From the NCBI GenBank assembly GCA_963701265.1, contig OY969581.1, positions 1,178,001 through 1,242,000 on the forward strand: 64,000 nt of DNA. The letters are read 5' to 3'. The notes beneath the pieces are model-generated. The model saw nothing but the letters and a program-made list of their open reading frames with translations, had not been told where the DNA came from and did not search any database. The translations under genes and the position numbers were made by a program. This DNA is from VRUE01 sp963701265. GTDB taxonomy: Bacteria > Actinomycetota > Thermoleophilia > Solirubrobacterales > 70-9. This document shows positions 42,423-51,292 of the stretch, piece after piece; position 1 is the first letter of the stretch, and every line of letters starts with the position of its first letter.

Positions 42423-43799
42423 ATGAACAACCCACTCAGCGCCGAAGACGCCGCCAAGCTGTACGGGAACCGCTTCCTCACCGAGGACGCCCCCGACGGG
42501 CCCTTCCCAGACAGCGGCATGTCCGCCCTCGACGCGATGCGGCTGGTCGACGAGGAACTGGCGCTGGAGGGTGACCCCAACCGCAACCTGGCCACCTTCG
42601 TCACCACCTGGATGGAGCCCGAGGCGCAGCGGCTGATCGGCGAGAACCTCTACCGCAACTTCATCGACCACGCCGAGTATCCGATCTCGGCCGAGATCGA
42701 GCAGCGCTGCATCCGCATGCTCGCCGACCTTTACCACGCTCCCGGCGAGACCACCGGCGCCCGCACCCAGGGCTCCTCGGAGGCGATCATGCTCGGCGCG
42801 CTCTCGCTCAAGTGGAAGTGGAAGGAGCGCCGCGAAGCCGAGTCGAAGCCGGTCGACAAGCCCAACCTGATCTTCGGCGGCGACGTGCACGTGGTCTGGG
42901 AGAAGTTCTGCCGCTACTTCGACGTCGAGCCGCGGATCGTGCCGCTGCAGGACGGCAAATACGTGATCGGGCCCGAAGACGTGCAGCCGCACGTCGACGA
43001 GAACACGATCGGCGTCGCCGCCGTGCTCGGCACCACCTTCACCGGCCACGCCGACGACATCGTCGGCATCAACAAGCTCCTGGTCGACCTCAAGGGTGAG
43101 AAAGGCCTCGACGTGCCACTGCACATCGACGGCGCCAGCGGCGGCTTCGTCTGGCCCTTCCTCTACCCCGACTCCGAGTGGGACTTCCGGCTCGAGCAGG
43201 TGCGCTCGATCAACGTCTCCGGGCACAAGTTCGGGCTGGTCTACCCGGGCGTGGGCTGGCTCGTCTTCAGGGAGAAAAGCGACCTCGCCGAGGACCTCGT
43301 CTTCTACGAGAACTACCTGGGCAAAACCGACGCCACATTCACCCTCAACTTCTCCACCGGTGCCTCGATGGTGTTGGCCCAGTACTACAACTTCGTCCGC
43401 TACGGGCGCGAGGGCTACGCCTACATCATGAAAGCGATGCAGCAGAACGCCCGCTCACTGGCGGAGAAGCTGAGGGAGAACGGCAACTTCGAACTGATCG
43501 GCGATGGCGAGGAGCAGCTGCCGCTGGTCGCCTTCCGGCTCGACGGCGAGAAGAACTACGACGAGTTCGACGTCTCCTGGCAGCTCTCGGCCGAGCGCGG
43601 CTGGATGCTGCCCGCCTACACGATGCCGCCCAACGCCGAAGACGTGAAGGTGCTGCGGGCGCTGGTCAAGCAGACCCTCAGCCGCGAGCAGATCGATCGC
43701 CTTGCCGCGGACATCGACCTCGCCTGCACGACGCTGGAGAAGAAGGGTGGGGCGCACCCCTCCGAGCGCAGGAAGATGAAGCAGAGCCCGGGTTACTGA
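42423..43799 (+). CDS. gad: Glutamate decarboxylase
   Basis: PLP-dependent conversion of glutamate to GABA. It is 458 residues, the usual length. The PLP lysine is Lys269 in VSGHKFGLVYPG. Other family blocks are TQGSSEAIMLGALSLKWKW, HIDGASGGFVWPFLYP and LPAYTMPPNAEDVKVLR. GAD of this type supports acid resistance by proton consumption; the GABA antiporter is not in the window. The C-terminus is short and lacks the bulky His-containing tail of E. coli GadB, so pH gating may differ. ATG start. Confidence 0.95.
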   Translation: MNNPLSAEDAAKLYGNRFLTEDAPDGPFPDSGMSALDAMRLVDEELALEGDPNRNLATFVTTWMEPEAQRLIGENLYRNFIDHAEYPISAEIEQRCIRMLADLYHAPGETTGARTQGSSEAIMLGALSLKWKWKERREAESKPVDKPNLIFGGDVHVVWEKFCRYFDVEPRIVPLQDGKYVIGPEDVQPHVDENTIGVAAVLGTTFTGHADDIVGINKLLVDLKGEKGLDVPLHIDGASGGFVWPFLYPDSEWDFRLEQVRSINVSGHKFGLVYPGVGWLVFREKSDLAEDLVFYENYLGKTDATFTLNFSTGASMVLAQYYNFVRYGREGYAYIMKAMQQNARSLAEKLRENGNFELIGDGEEQLPLVAFRLDGEKNYDEFDVSWQLSAERGWMLPAYTMPPNAEDVKVLRALVKQTLSREQIDRLAADIDLACTTLEKKGGAHPSERRKMKQSPGY

Positions 43800-43852
43800 G
43801 ACTTGCTCGGAGCGATCCAAGTCGCCTGAGCGGAGGGCTATCATGACAACTA

Positions 43853-44677
43853 ATGGACGCGGCTCATCGGGCGGAAGTGCCCACTCTCAGGCTCCACGAC
43901 GGCATCGGGATACCGCAACTTGGCTTCGGGGTCTCCCGGTTGCCGGCGAAGGAGACCCGGGGAACCGTTGAGCTGGCGCTCGAGGCCGGCTACAGGCACT
44001 TCGACACCGCCGCTGTCCACGGTAACGAGAAGGAAGTGGGCGCGGCGCTCCTCGCCTCGGGCCTGCCCCGCGAGGACTACTTCGTCACCACCAAGCTGTG
44101 GGACTCACAGCAGGGCCCCGAGTCGATGCTGTCGGACTTCGAGGCCAGCCTCGGGCGGCTTGGCCTCGACCACGTCGATCTCTGCTTGGTCCAGCGGCCG
44201 GGCCCGGCCGCGGATGGGCTGCTCGATGTTTGGCGGACGCTCGAATCGATCCACGGCGAGGAGGCGGCGCGCACGATCGGCGCCTCCAACTTCGGCGTCG
44301 AGGATCTCGAGCTGCTGGAGCGAGAGGCGGAGACCCGGCCGACGGTCAATCAGATCGAGTTACACCCCCGTTTCCAGCAGGTCGACCTGCGCACCTGGCA
44401 TGCGGCGCACGGAATAGCCACCGAGGCCGGGAGCCCACTCGTGCAGGGAGCGTTGTTTGATGATGCGACGATCGTTCGCCTGGCCGAGCGCCGCGACAAG
44501 ACGCCGGCCCAGGTGATTCTGCGTTGGCACCTGCAACGCGGCAACATCGTCATCCCCAGGTCGGTGACGGTGCAGCGGATGCGCGAGAACATCGATCTCT
44601 TCGACTTCGCCTTCTCCGACCGGGAGATGGCGGCGATCGGGGATCTCGATCGCGACAGGCAGGCATTGCTCAGGTAA
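43853..44677 (+). CDS. Aldo/keto-reductase-like protein with replaced catalytic residues
   Basis: A 274-residue AKR (TIM barrel) protein. The cofactor site is intact: IPRSVTVQRMRENIDLFDF, as in NADPH-binding AKRs, and TVNQIELHPRF. But two of the four catalytic residues are changed. Where AKRs have Asp...Tyr in DTAxxYGNE this protein has Asp51 and His56 (FDTAAVHGNE). Where they have the Lys/His pair it keeps Lys81 (VTTKLWD) but has Gln114 (CLVQRPGP) instead of LIHWP. Reductase activity by the standard mechanism is doubtful. ATG start. The transport SBP gene follows 33 bases downstream. Confidence 0.85.
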   Translation: MDAAHRAEVPTLRLHDGIGIPQLGFGVSRLPAKETRGTVELALEAGYRHFDTAAVHGNEKEVGAALLASGLPREDYFVTTKLWDSQQGPESMLSDFEASLGRLGLDHVDLCLVQRPGPAADGLLDVWRTLESIHGEEAARTIGASNFGVEDLELLEREAETRPTVNQIELHPRFQQVDLRTWHAAHGIATEAGSPLVQGALFDDATIVRLAERRDKTPAQVILRWHLQRGNIVIPRSVTVQRMRENIDLFDFAFSDREMAAIGDLDRDRQALLR

Positions 44678-44710
44678 TCTTTTCGCATTGTTCTAGAGCG
44701 GTTCTGTCAG

Positions 44711-45907
44711 CTGAAAGCCCGGCGTCACCTCGCGGCGTCGCTCTTTGCCCTGTCCGCGTTGGCGATGATCGTCCTGGCCGGCTGCGGCAGCAGCGGGGAC
44801 GCGGCTGAGGCGCCATCCAAGGGCCTGCCGAAGGAAATAGTGATCGGTGCAGCGATCGCCAAGACCGGCTACCTGGCGCCTTGGGACTCAACCTTCGCCG
44901 CGGTCGAACAGCTGATCAAGGAAACCAACGCGCGCGGCGGCATCGACGGGCACAAGGTGCGGGTGGTGCAAGCCGATACCCGTTCGGATCCACAGCAGGC
45001 GGTGCTGGCCGTCCAGCAGGTGATCGAAGACGGGGCGGACGTCCTTTTCTTCAGCGGCGAGGCGCTGACGGCCTCGGCGGGGTCGCCGCTCGCCGAGGAA
45101 CATGACCTCTTGAACTTCGCCATCGTCAACGAGCCCGGCTTCGGACCGCCGACGACCGGCCGCCTCTCCTTCAGCTCCTACCCGGGCCTGCTCAGCGAGG
45201 CGAGCGCCGACGCCACCTTCCTGCACGACAGGGGAGCCAGGCGCCCGTTCCTCTTCCGCGACACCTCGATCATCTACGGCAAGGCCGGCTGCTCGGCCTT
45301 CCAGCAGAGCTGGGAGCACCTCGGCGGCACGATCGCCGGCTCGGCCGACTTCGAGAACAGCGACGAGTCGGTCGCCAGCCAGGTCACCGAGCTGCGCGAC
45401 TCCAACGCCGACGCCGTCTTCATCTGCTCCTACCCGCCGGGGGGCGCGGCCGCGATCAAGCAGATCCGGGCCGCCCACATCGACGTCCCGATCGTCGGGC
45501 CGGCCGGCTTCGACGGCACCTTCTGGATCAAGGGCATCTCCAACATGAAGGACATCTACGTCAGCTCGAACGGCTCTGACGCTGACCCGCCGAACGAGGA
45601 AACGGCGAAGCTGTTCAAAAGCCTTAAACGCGCCGGCATCGATACCGACGTCTCGAGCGCGCTGCTCGCGATGTACGCCGGCGGACAGCTGGTTCTCGAC
45701 ACGATCGAGGAAACCGGCAGCGTCGAGGGGGACACCCTGGCTGATGCGCTGGAGGCAAAGCCCCATCACACGGTCCTCGGCAAGGTCACCTACACCAAGG
45801 ACAACCACCACACCAACCGCACCTGGATCATCTACGACTACTCGAGCGGCGTGCCGAAACTGGTGGCGCGGGTCAAGCCGAGCTTCATCCCCGAGTACGG
45901 AGGCTGA
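44711..45907 (+). CDS. Branched-chain-type ABC transporter substrate-binding lipoprotein
   Basis: Periplasmic-binding fold (Leu/Ile/Val type) of about 398 residues. The mature part begins EIVIGAAIAKTGYLAPWDST and has two lobes (VLAVQQVIEDGADVLFFSGE; VPIVGPAGFDGTFWIKGI). CTG 44711 gives the complete lipoprotein signal MKARRHLAASLFALSALAM followed by IVLAGC with lipidated Cys25. The nearest ordinary start, TTG 44759, would leave only nine residues before the lipobox Cys, too short. The gene is convergent with the Rieske gene and overlaps it by 23 bases. It likely supplies ligand to the LivHMGF-like transporter downstream, perhaps an aromatic acid. Confidence 0.9.
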   Translation: MKARRHLAASLFALSALAMIVLAGCGSSGDAAEAPSKGLPKEIVIGAAIAKTGYLAPWDSTFAAVEQLIKETNARGGIDGHKVRVVQADTRSDPQQAVLAVQQVIEDGADVLFFSGEALTASAGSPLAEEHDLLNFAIVNEPGFGPPTTGRLSFSSYPGLLSEASADATFLHDRGARRPFLFRDTSIIYGKAGCSAFQQSWEHLGGTIAGSADFENSDESVASQVTELRDSNADAVFICSYPPGGAAAIKQIRAAHIDVPIVGPAGFDGTFWIKGISNMKDIYVSSNGSDADPPNEETAKLFKSLKRAGIDTDVSSALLAMYAGGQLVLDTIEETGSVEGDTLADALEAKPHHTVLGKVTYTKDNHHTNRTWIIYDYSSGVPKLVARVKPSFIPEYGG

Positions 45908-46904
45908 GCGCGCGATTGACGTAATCGCTGAATGCCTGCCGGTAGCTGAGCGTGAAGCGATCGGCGAGCGTGTTGGCCTCGGCGTTGGGATCGAGTGAGA
46001 GCTCGCGCGGCTCGACCGCGGAGATGATCGCGCAGTCCTCCTTGTAGAGGCGCTGCTCGAACTCGATCGTCTCGGCGACGCTGAACTCGTCGTAGTCCTC
46101 GGTGATTCCCGCGATCCAGTAATGCGCCGACTCGGTAGCGCTGATCGCGCGGGCGGCGTGGAGCAGGCAGCGTTCGCCCTTGACCGTGAGCAGCTGGCCC
46201 GAGGTGAAGTTGGGCGCGATCGCGTGGGTGTGGAGCGCCCGCAGTGAGCCCCAGATCTCGTCCGCACCATCGCCGGCCCGCATCTCCCGGCGCAGCGTCA
46301 CCCTGAACCCCTCGCGCTCGGGGTGCAGCGGCTCGATCACCTCCGGCATCGTGCCCAGCGTGTCCTGGTGGACGAAGGCGAAGTGGGCGACGTCGCGGAA
46401 GTTCTCGATCATGATCCCCATTCCGACCGGCAGCTCAAACGGCTCGCCGTGGTCCCATCTCCACTCCTCCTCGTCGAACCACGGCATCGTCGGCAGCTCG
46501 CCGAGCGGCTCCGCCAGCACGGTCCAGACCAGGCCCCAGTGCAGGCGTGCCGGAAAGGCCGGGACGCGAGCGCGAGCGGGAATCTGGCTCTGGTCGGGCA
46601 GCGACGGGATCCGGGTGCAGGCGCCGTTCTCGCTCCACTCCCAGCCGTGGTAGGGGCACTGGACCGACTCGCCCGCGACCTTGCCCATCGAGAGCGAGGC
46701 GCCGCGATGGGCGCAGCGGTCGGCGACCACAGCTGGCTTGCCGCTCGCGGTGAGGAAGACGGCGAGCGCTTCGCCGAGCAGGACGACTCGCTGGGGACCG
46801 CTCTCGAGGTCCTGGACCCTGGCGACCGGCTGCCAGCAGTGGCGCAGCGCGAGGGAGACCTCCTCGCTGGTTGGCGTTCCACGTGGGCGCTCGTCGAACA
46901 TCAC
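45885..46904 (-). CDS. Rieske non-heme iron oxygenase (aromatic ring-hydroxylating, alpha-subunit type)
   Basis: A 339-residue Rieske-type oxygenase. The 2Fe-2S ligands are in CAHRGASLSMGKV and VQCPYHGWEWSENG (Cys/His pairs). The mononuclear iron site has Asp and two His in FRDVAHFAFVHQDTLG. Such enzymes hydroxylate, demethylate or dioxygenate aromatic or heterocyclic compounds and need a separate reductase, not seen here. ATG start. Last gene of the minus-strand block with the ABC transporter and GntR regulator (34 bases after livF), so its substrate may be what the transporter imports. Confidence 0.92.
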   Translation of the reverse strand: MMFDERPRGTPTSEEVSLALRHCWQPVARVQDLESGPQRVVLLGEALAVFLTASGKPAVVADRCAHRGASLSMGKVAGESVQCPYHGWEWSENGACTRIPSLPDQSQIPARARVPAFPARLHWGLVWTVLAEPLGELPTMPWFDEEEWRWDHGEPFELPVGMGIMIENFRDVAHFAFVHQDTLGTMPEVIEPLHPEREGFRVTLRREMRAGDGADEIWGSLRALHTHAIAPNFTSGQLLTVKGERCLLHAARAISATESAHYWIAGITEDYDEFSVAETIEFEQRLYKEDCAIISAVEPRELSLDPNAEANTLADRFTLSYRQAFSDYVNRALSLRTRG

Positions 46905-46938
46905 TGCTCCTCGGGATTAATTTGAACTCTCATTCTAT

Positions 46939-47640
46939 TCACGGCTGCCTGCCCAGATAAGCGCGCAGGACATCGGGGTTGCGCTGCAGCTCGCTGCGGC
47001 TGCCCTGGGCGCGGACCTCGCCGGTGCTGAGCACCAGGCAGCGATCGCAGAAGTCGATTGTGCGGGCGGCGTTCTGCTCGACCAGCAGCATCGTCACCCC
47101 TTCATCGCGCAGGCCCCCGAGCAACTCGTAGATGACGTCGATCATCACTGGGGCAAGGCCAAGCGAGGGCTCGTCGAAAATCAGCAGTTTGGGCCGGCCC
47201 AGCAGTGCGCGGGCGATCGCGAGCTGCTGTTGCTCGCCGCCGGAGAGACGGTCGGCACGCTGGCCGGCGCGCTCGCGCAGGATCGGGAAGCGGCTCAGCG
47301 TCCGCTCCATCCAGGCGCCATCCTCGTCGCCATTGCGGCTGGCGAGCCGCAGGTTCTCGGCCACGGTCAGGGTCTTGAAGATGTGTCGGCCCTCGGGCAC
47401 GAGCGCGAGCCCGAGTCGCACGATCTGCTCCGGCGCCATGCCGATCAGGCTGCGGCTCTCGAAGCTCACCTCACCCGCGGTTGGGCGCATCAGGCCGCAG
47501 ATCGAGCGCAGGATCGAGCTCTTGCCGGCGCCGTTGGGCCCGATCATCCCGAGCACTTCTCCCTTGTCGACGTGGAGGTCAACCCCGTGGACCACCTCGA
47601 TCTGCCCGTAGCTGACCTGGACCCCGCGCAGCTCAAGCAT
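46939..47640 (-). CDS. livF: ABC transporter ATP-binding protein, LivF type
   Basis: Second ATPase of a branched-chain amino acid/amide type uptake system, 233 residues. Walker A GPNGAGKSSILR, signature LSGGEQQQLAIARALLG, Walker B LLIFDEPSLGLAP and switch His-region ending LLVEQNAARTIDF. YLGRQP at the end is typical of LivF. ATG 47640 overlaps the LivMG stop by 8 bases; a frame extension upstream to 47667 lies in the previous gene. Works with LivH and the LivMG fusion. Confidence 0.94.
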   Translation of the reverse strand: MLELRGVQVSYGQIEVVHGVDLHVDKGEVLGMIGPNGAGKSSILRSICGLMRPTAGEVSFESRSLIGMAPEQIVRLGLALVPEGRHIFKTLTVAENLRLASRNGDEDGAWMERTLSRFPILRERAGQRADRLSGGEQQQLAIARALLGRPKLLIFDEPSLGLAPVMIDVIYELLGGLRDEGVTMLLVEQNAARTIDFCDRCLVLSTGEVRAQGSRSELQRNPDVLRAYLGRQP

Positions 47641-49477
47641 CGCTGGCCGCCAGGAAGGAGCTGCCAAGGTAGGACTGGATCACGGCCGGATCGGCTTGGA
47701 CCTCCTCCGGCGTGCCGATCCGCAGGGTCATGCCGTCGTCCATGACCTGCACCCGCGAGCAGAGCGGCATGACGATGTTCATGTCGTGCTCGATCAGGAG
47801 GATCCCGCAGCCGAAATCGGTGAGGACGTTGCGAAGAATCGTGACCAGCTCTTTGCTTTCGGCCTCGTTCAGTCCCGCTGCCGGCTCGTCGAGCAGCAGG
47901 TAGCGAGGCTGGATCGCGAGCGCGCGGGCGATCCCCAGGAGGCGCTGGCTTCCCGGTGGCAGAGCACCGGCCGGCAGCGTCGCCTGCTCGAGCAGGCTGA
48001 GGCGATCGAGCACATCGGCTGCGACCGCGACTGCGCGGCGCCTGCTCACCCCCGTGCCCATTGCGCCGACGGCGACGCTCTCGAGTCCGCTCAGGTCGGG
48101 GAAGGGGAGGGCGGCCTGAAAGGTGCGGCCCAAGCCGTCGTGGGCCAGGCGCGCCGGGGAGCGCCCGGTGACGTCGATCCCATCAAGTGAGACGGTCCCC
48201 GACTCGGGTGCCTGAAACCCGCTGAGCACGTTGACGAGGGTTGTCTTGCCGGCGCCGTTCGGCCCGATCAGGCCGAGGGCTTCGCCGGGTTCGAGGGTCA
48301 GGTCGATCTGCCTGAGGACCCTCAGGCCGGCGAAGGCAAGCGATATGCCCTCGGCGCGCAGGCCGCCCGTCGCCGTTTGCTCGATCGCCGCTCGTCTGTC
48401 TACGACGCCATCGGGTACCGGTTGTGGCGGTGGGGCAATCGGAGTCAGTCGGCTCAGCCAGGGCAGCTCACCCGCCTCGCGGCCGCCGCTGAGCCCGCTC
48501 GGCATCGCGATCATCGTCAGCAGCAGGATCAAGCCGAGGCCGATTGCGGCGAGGCCGGGAGCTTCGCCGATCGAGATCGCGCCGAACAGGCTGGCGCCGT
48601 TCTCGACGCTGCGCAGCAGCTCGTTGACCGTCGCGATCGTGATCGCGCCGATCACCGCTCCGAAGACGCTGCGGGCACCGCCGACGACCAGCATCGTCAT
48701 CGTCGTCACGGTCGCGCCGAAGTAGAAGGTGGTCGGGTTGAGCACGCCGGATTGGTGGACCGCCAGCGCGCCGCCGATCCCACAGAGGACGCCGCTGATG
48801 CCGAAGGCGATCAGGCGCTCTCGCATCACGCCGATCCCGATCGAGCGCGCCGCGACCTCGTCCTCGCGGGTTGCCCGCAGGCGATAGCCGCTCGCCGACC
48901 ACTTGAAGGCCAGCGCGACGATCACGGCCGCGCCCGCCCAGAGCCCCGCCGACTCGATGGAGGTCGTGGTCGGGATGCTGACCAGGCCGCTGCTGCCGCC
49001 GGTGACGCGATCCCAGTTGGCGACGACGTTGTAGATGACGATCAGGAAGGCGAAGGTGGAGATCGGGATCGCCAGGGTGGAGGTGCGCATCAACGGCAGG
49101 CCGATCACCACTGCCAGCAGGCCGGAGAATGCTGCCGCGATCAGGGTCGAGAGCAGCGGGTCGAGGTGGGCCTCGACGATGAAGTCCGGCAGTCCGGGTG
49201 TTTGCAGCAGGGCGAAGGCGGCCGGCAAGGTGAGGAACGCCGCAACGTAGGCGCCGGCCGTGGCGAAGCCGAGCTGCCCGAACGAGTAGACGCCGCTGTT
49301 GCCGATGAAGACCTGCAGGCCGATGACGACGATCAGGTTGCAGAGAATCAAAGTGACGGTGCCCTGCAGCGATGGCGTGCCGCCGGCGCCGACCAGGAGA
49401 GTGATCCCGATCAGAGCCAGCGGCAGCAGAAGCGAGACGGCCGCGGAGGAGCGAGAGCGGAATCGGGTGATATTCAA
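47633..49477 (-). CDS. Fused permease-ATPase of branched-chain-type ABC transporter (LivM-LivG)
   Basis: A 614-residue fusion. Residues 1-340 are the LivM permease with eight or more hydrophobic helices (NLIVVIGLQVFIGNSGVYSF; SIGEAPGLAAIGLGLILL). After a linker near residue 350-365 the LivG ATPase follows: Walker A GPNGAGKTTLVNVL, signature-like LPPGSQRLLGIARALA (the LSGG core is degenerate, PPGS), Walker B YLLLDEPAAGLNEAE, and IGTPEEVQADPAVIQSYLG. Fusion of these two subunits is known in actinobacteria. GTG/ATG start overlaps the LivH stop by 4 bases. Confidence 0.93.
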   Translation of the reverse strand: MNITRFRSRSSAAVSLLLPLALIGITLLVGAGGTPSLQGTVTLILCNLIVVIGLQVFIGNSGVYSFGQLGFATAGAYVAAFLTLPAAFALLQTPGLPDFIVEAHLDPLLSTLIAAAFSGLLAVVIGLPLMRTSTLAIPISTFAFLIVIYNVVANWDRVTGGSSGLVSIPTTTSIESAGLWAGAAVIVALAFKWSASGYRLRATREDEVAARSIGIGVMRERLIAFGISGVLCGIGGALAVHQSGVLNPTTFYFGATVTTMTMLVVGGARSVFGAVIGAITIATVNELLRSVENGASLFGAISIGEAPGLAAIGLGLILLLTMIAMPSGLSGGREAGELPWLSRLTPIAPPPQPVPDGVVDRRAAIEQTATGGLRAEGISLAFAGLRVLRQIDLTLEPGEALGLIGPNGAGKTTLVNVLSGFQAPESGTVSLDGIDVTGRSPARLAHDGLGRTFQAALPFPDLSGLESVAVGAMGTGVSRRRAVAVAADVLDRLSLLEQATLPAGALPPGSQRLLGIARALAIQPRYLLLDEPAAGLNEAESKELVTILRNVLTDFGCGILLIEHDMNIVMPLCSRVQVMDDGMTLRIGTPEEVQADPAVIQSYLGSSFLAASDA

Positions 49478-50358
49478 ACCCGGGCCTTTCCAATCTCTCC
49501 GCCAAGTAGGCCGTGGGGCCGGAAGATCAGGATCAGCACCGGGAAGGTGAAGACGATCGCGTCGCGGAAAGGCGCCAGGTCGTCAGGTAGATAGACCCCG
49601 AGCAGCGAAGAGAGGATGCCGAGCAGGAGGCCGCCGATGACCGCGCCGAACATCCTGCCGAAGCCGCCGATCACCACGGCGACGAAACCGACCAGGACCG
49701 GAGTGAGGCCCATCGTCGGCGACACCTGGCCGGTCTGCATCACGATCAGCACGCCGACCATGGCGGCAAGAGCGCCACTGATCGCGAAGGCGATCGCGAT
49801 CAACCGATCTGCCCTGACGCCGAGCAGGCGCGCCATCTCGAAGTTCTCCGCCGCTGCCCGCATCGCCAGGCCGGTGCGGGTTCGGTAGAGCAGCCAGCCG
49901 AGGCCGGCGAGGACGACCACCGTGAGTCCGAGGGTGAGGAACTCCAGGTTTGGCACGGAGATGCCGCCGATGGCGGTCGATTCGCTGAGTGCGGCCGGGG
50001 TTTCGACCGACTGGGCCCGGGCGTCGACCGCCACGGTGACGACGTTTTGGAGGATCGCCGCAACGGCAAGCGAGGTAACGAGCTGGGCGGAGAGGTCGGC
50101 GCTGCGGACCGGCCGGAAAGCCACGCGCTCGGCGAGCAGGGCGATCGCGATTCCGGTCAGCAGGGCGGCCGCCACCGCCGCGGCGAAGGGCAGCCCGGCG
50201 AAGGCGAAGAGGGCGTAGGCGGCGAGCATGATGAACTCGCCGTGGGCGAAGTTCATCATCCCCATCACGGTGTAGACGAGGGTGATGCCAAGTGCGATCA
50301 GCGCGTAGAGGCTGCCGAGGGCGAGGGCATCGATCAGGTGCTGACCCAGCTCGGTCAC
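49474..50358 (-). CDS. livH: ABC transporter permease, LivH type
   Basis: Inner-membrane permease of 294 residues with about eight helices. N-terminal block GQHLIDALALGSLYALIALG is the LivH signature; the following MNFAHGEFIML is also typical. GGFGRMFGAVIGGLLLGILS near the end is the EAA-like coupling loop region. GTG start at 50358 shares one base with the GntR stop, so translation is coupled. Partners: LivMG and LivF downstream, SBP at 44711. Confidence 0.94.
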   Translation of the reverse strand: MTELGQHLIDALALGSLYALIALGITLVYTVMGMMNFAHGEFIMLAAYALFAFAGLPFAAAVAAALLTGIAIALLAERVAFRPVRSADLSAQLVTSLAVAAILQNVVTVAVDARAQSVETPAALSESTAIGGISVPNLEFLTLGLTVVVLAGLGWLLYRTRTGLAMRAAAENFEMARLLGVRADRLIAIAFAISGALAAMVGVLIVMQTGQVSPTMGLTPVLVGFVAVVIGGFGRMFGAVIGGLLLGILSSLLGVYLPDDLAPFRDAIVFTFPVLILIFRPHGLLGGEIGKARV

Positions 50359-51158
50359 TAACTGAGCTCAAAGGCAAGCTGAGCGCTGTCGGCACGGTAG
50401 ATGACGCGAGCGAACTCCAGTGGGCGCTCGCGCTCGGACTCCGCCGTGCGGCCGAACTGGACAAAGCGCCCCATCAGGGCGGGCTCGCCGGCCTGGGCCC
50501 CGACCTGGGAAGAGCCCCACTCACCGAAAAAGGTGTGCTCGATAGAGACGGTGGCCCGGGTGAGATCGAGCTCGCTCGGTGGCGGTGGCTGAGCACCATT
50601 TTCCAGTGCCTTGGCGGTGGGAAGGATCCAGGGCACATGGGCGACCGGCGAGTAGGAGTCGACGAGGCAGACCGATGGCTCACCAACCTCGACGACGGCG
50701 GTCACGTGCGCGATCGGGGTGTCCTGGTCTTCGATCTCGAGAAACTGCGAGACGGTGAGGTCGGGGCGCCGTTCGCGCGCACTGCGAACGGCAATTGGGC
50801 GGTTGTCGCGATTCTCCATCCACAGCCTGACCAGCCCCGCCACCTCGACTTCGCGGCGCGGCGGGGCGACGAATGCGCCCGATCCCTTGATGCGAAAAAT
50901 GGCCCCGTCGCCAACGAGGAGGTCGAGCGCTGGCCGGATCACCGCGCGTGAGACGCCGAACACTTCTTCGATCTCCCGCTCGGAGGCAAAGCGCGCGCCG
51001 GGCTCCCACGCCCCAACCTCCAGCATCACCTTTAGGGCTGCGCCGAGTTGGAAGTAGAGCGGTACGTCGCTATTGCGATCAAGCCGGCGGCTCCCGGTCA
51101 GGGGAACGTCGGAGAATCGCTTCGGTCGACCCTGGCCGGGTGATGTGGGTTTGACCAT
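50358..51158 (-). CDS. GntR-family transcription regulator (UTRA type)
   Basis: A 266-residue GntR/HutC-like regulator. The winged helix reads VPLYFQLGAALKVMLEVGAW, RFASEREIEEVFGVSRAVIR and ALDLLVGDGAIFRIKGSGAF. The C-terminal effector-binding UTRA-like domain is seen in RPIAVRSARERRPDLTVSQF and PLEFARVIYRADSAQLAFEL. ATG 51158 begins the helix-turn-helix lead; longer frames are unlikely. First gene of the minus-strand liv/Rieske operon, so it probably senses the imported compound and controls the operon. Confidence 0.9.
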   Translation of the reverse strand: MVKPTSPGQGRPKRFSDVPLTGSRRLDRNSDVPLYFQLGAALKVMLEVGAWEPGARFASEREIEEVFGVSRAVIRPALDLLVGDGAIFRIKGSGAFVAPPRREVEVAGLVRLWMENRDNRPIAVRSARERRPDLTVSQFLEIEDQDTPIAHVTAVVEVGEPSVCLVDSYSPVAHVPWILPTAKALENGAQPPPPSELDLTRATVSIEHTFFGEWGSSQVGAQAGEPALMGRFVQFGRTAESERERPLEFARVIYRADSAQLAFELS

Positions 51159-51231
51159 GAACGCACTGAGGATACCTTCGATTAACCCAAGTATTCGGGA
51201 GGAAGTGCGGGGTGACGTGTCAGTCCTAAGA

Positions 51232-51257
51232 GTTCGAACAAATGATCGGACGGGTAG
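51232..51257 (+). promoter_or_regulatory. Stress-sigma-type promoter GTTC-N16-GGGTAG
   Basis: GTTC (51232-51235), 16 bases, GGGTAG (51252-51257), 35 bases before the DUF892 ATG. The -35 has C in place of the last T. Confidence 0.5.
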
Positions 51258-51292
51258 GCCAAGCAGACGACGAAAACAATTCGAGGAGTGCA

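Noticed and set aside
40954..42435. Minus-strand frame extending the DUF6790 gene to 493 codons
   Set aside because: The added part is antisense to the acylphosphatase fusion and reads as Ser/Arg-rich nonsense; GTG 41460 has a good ribosome-binding site.
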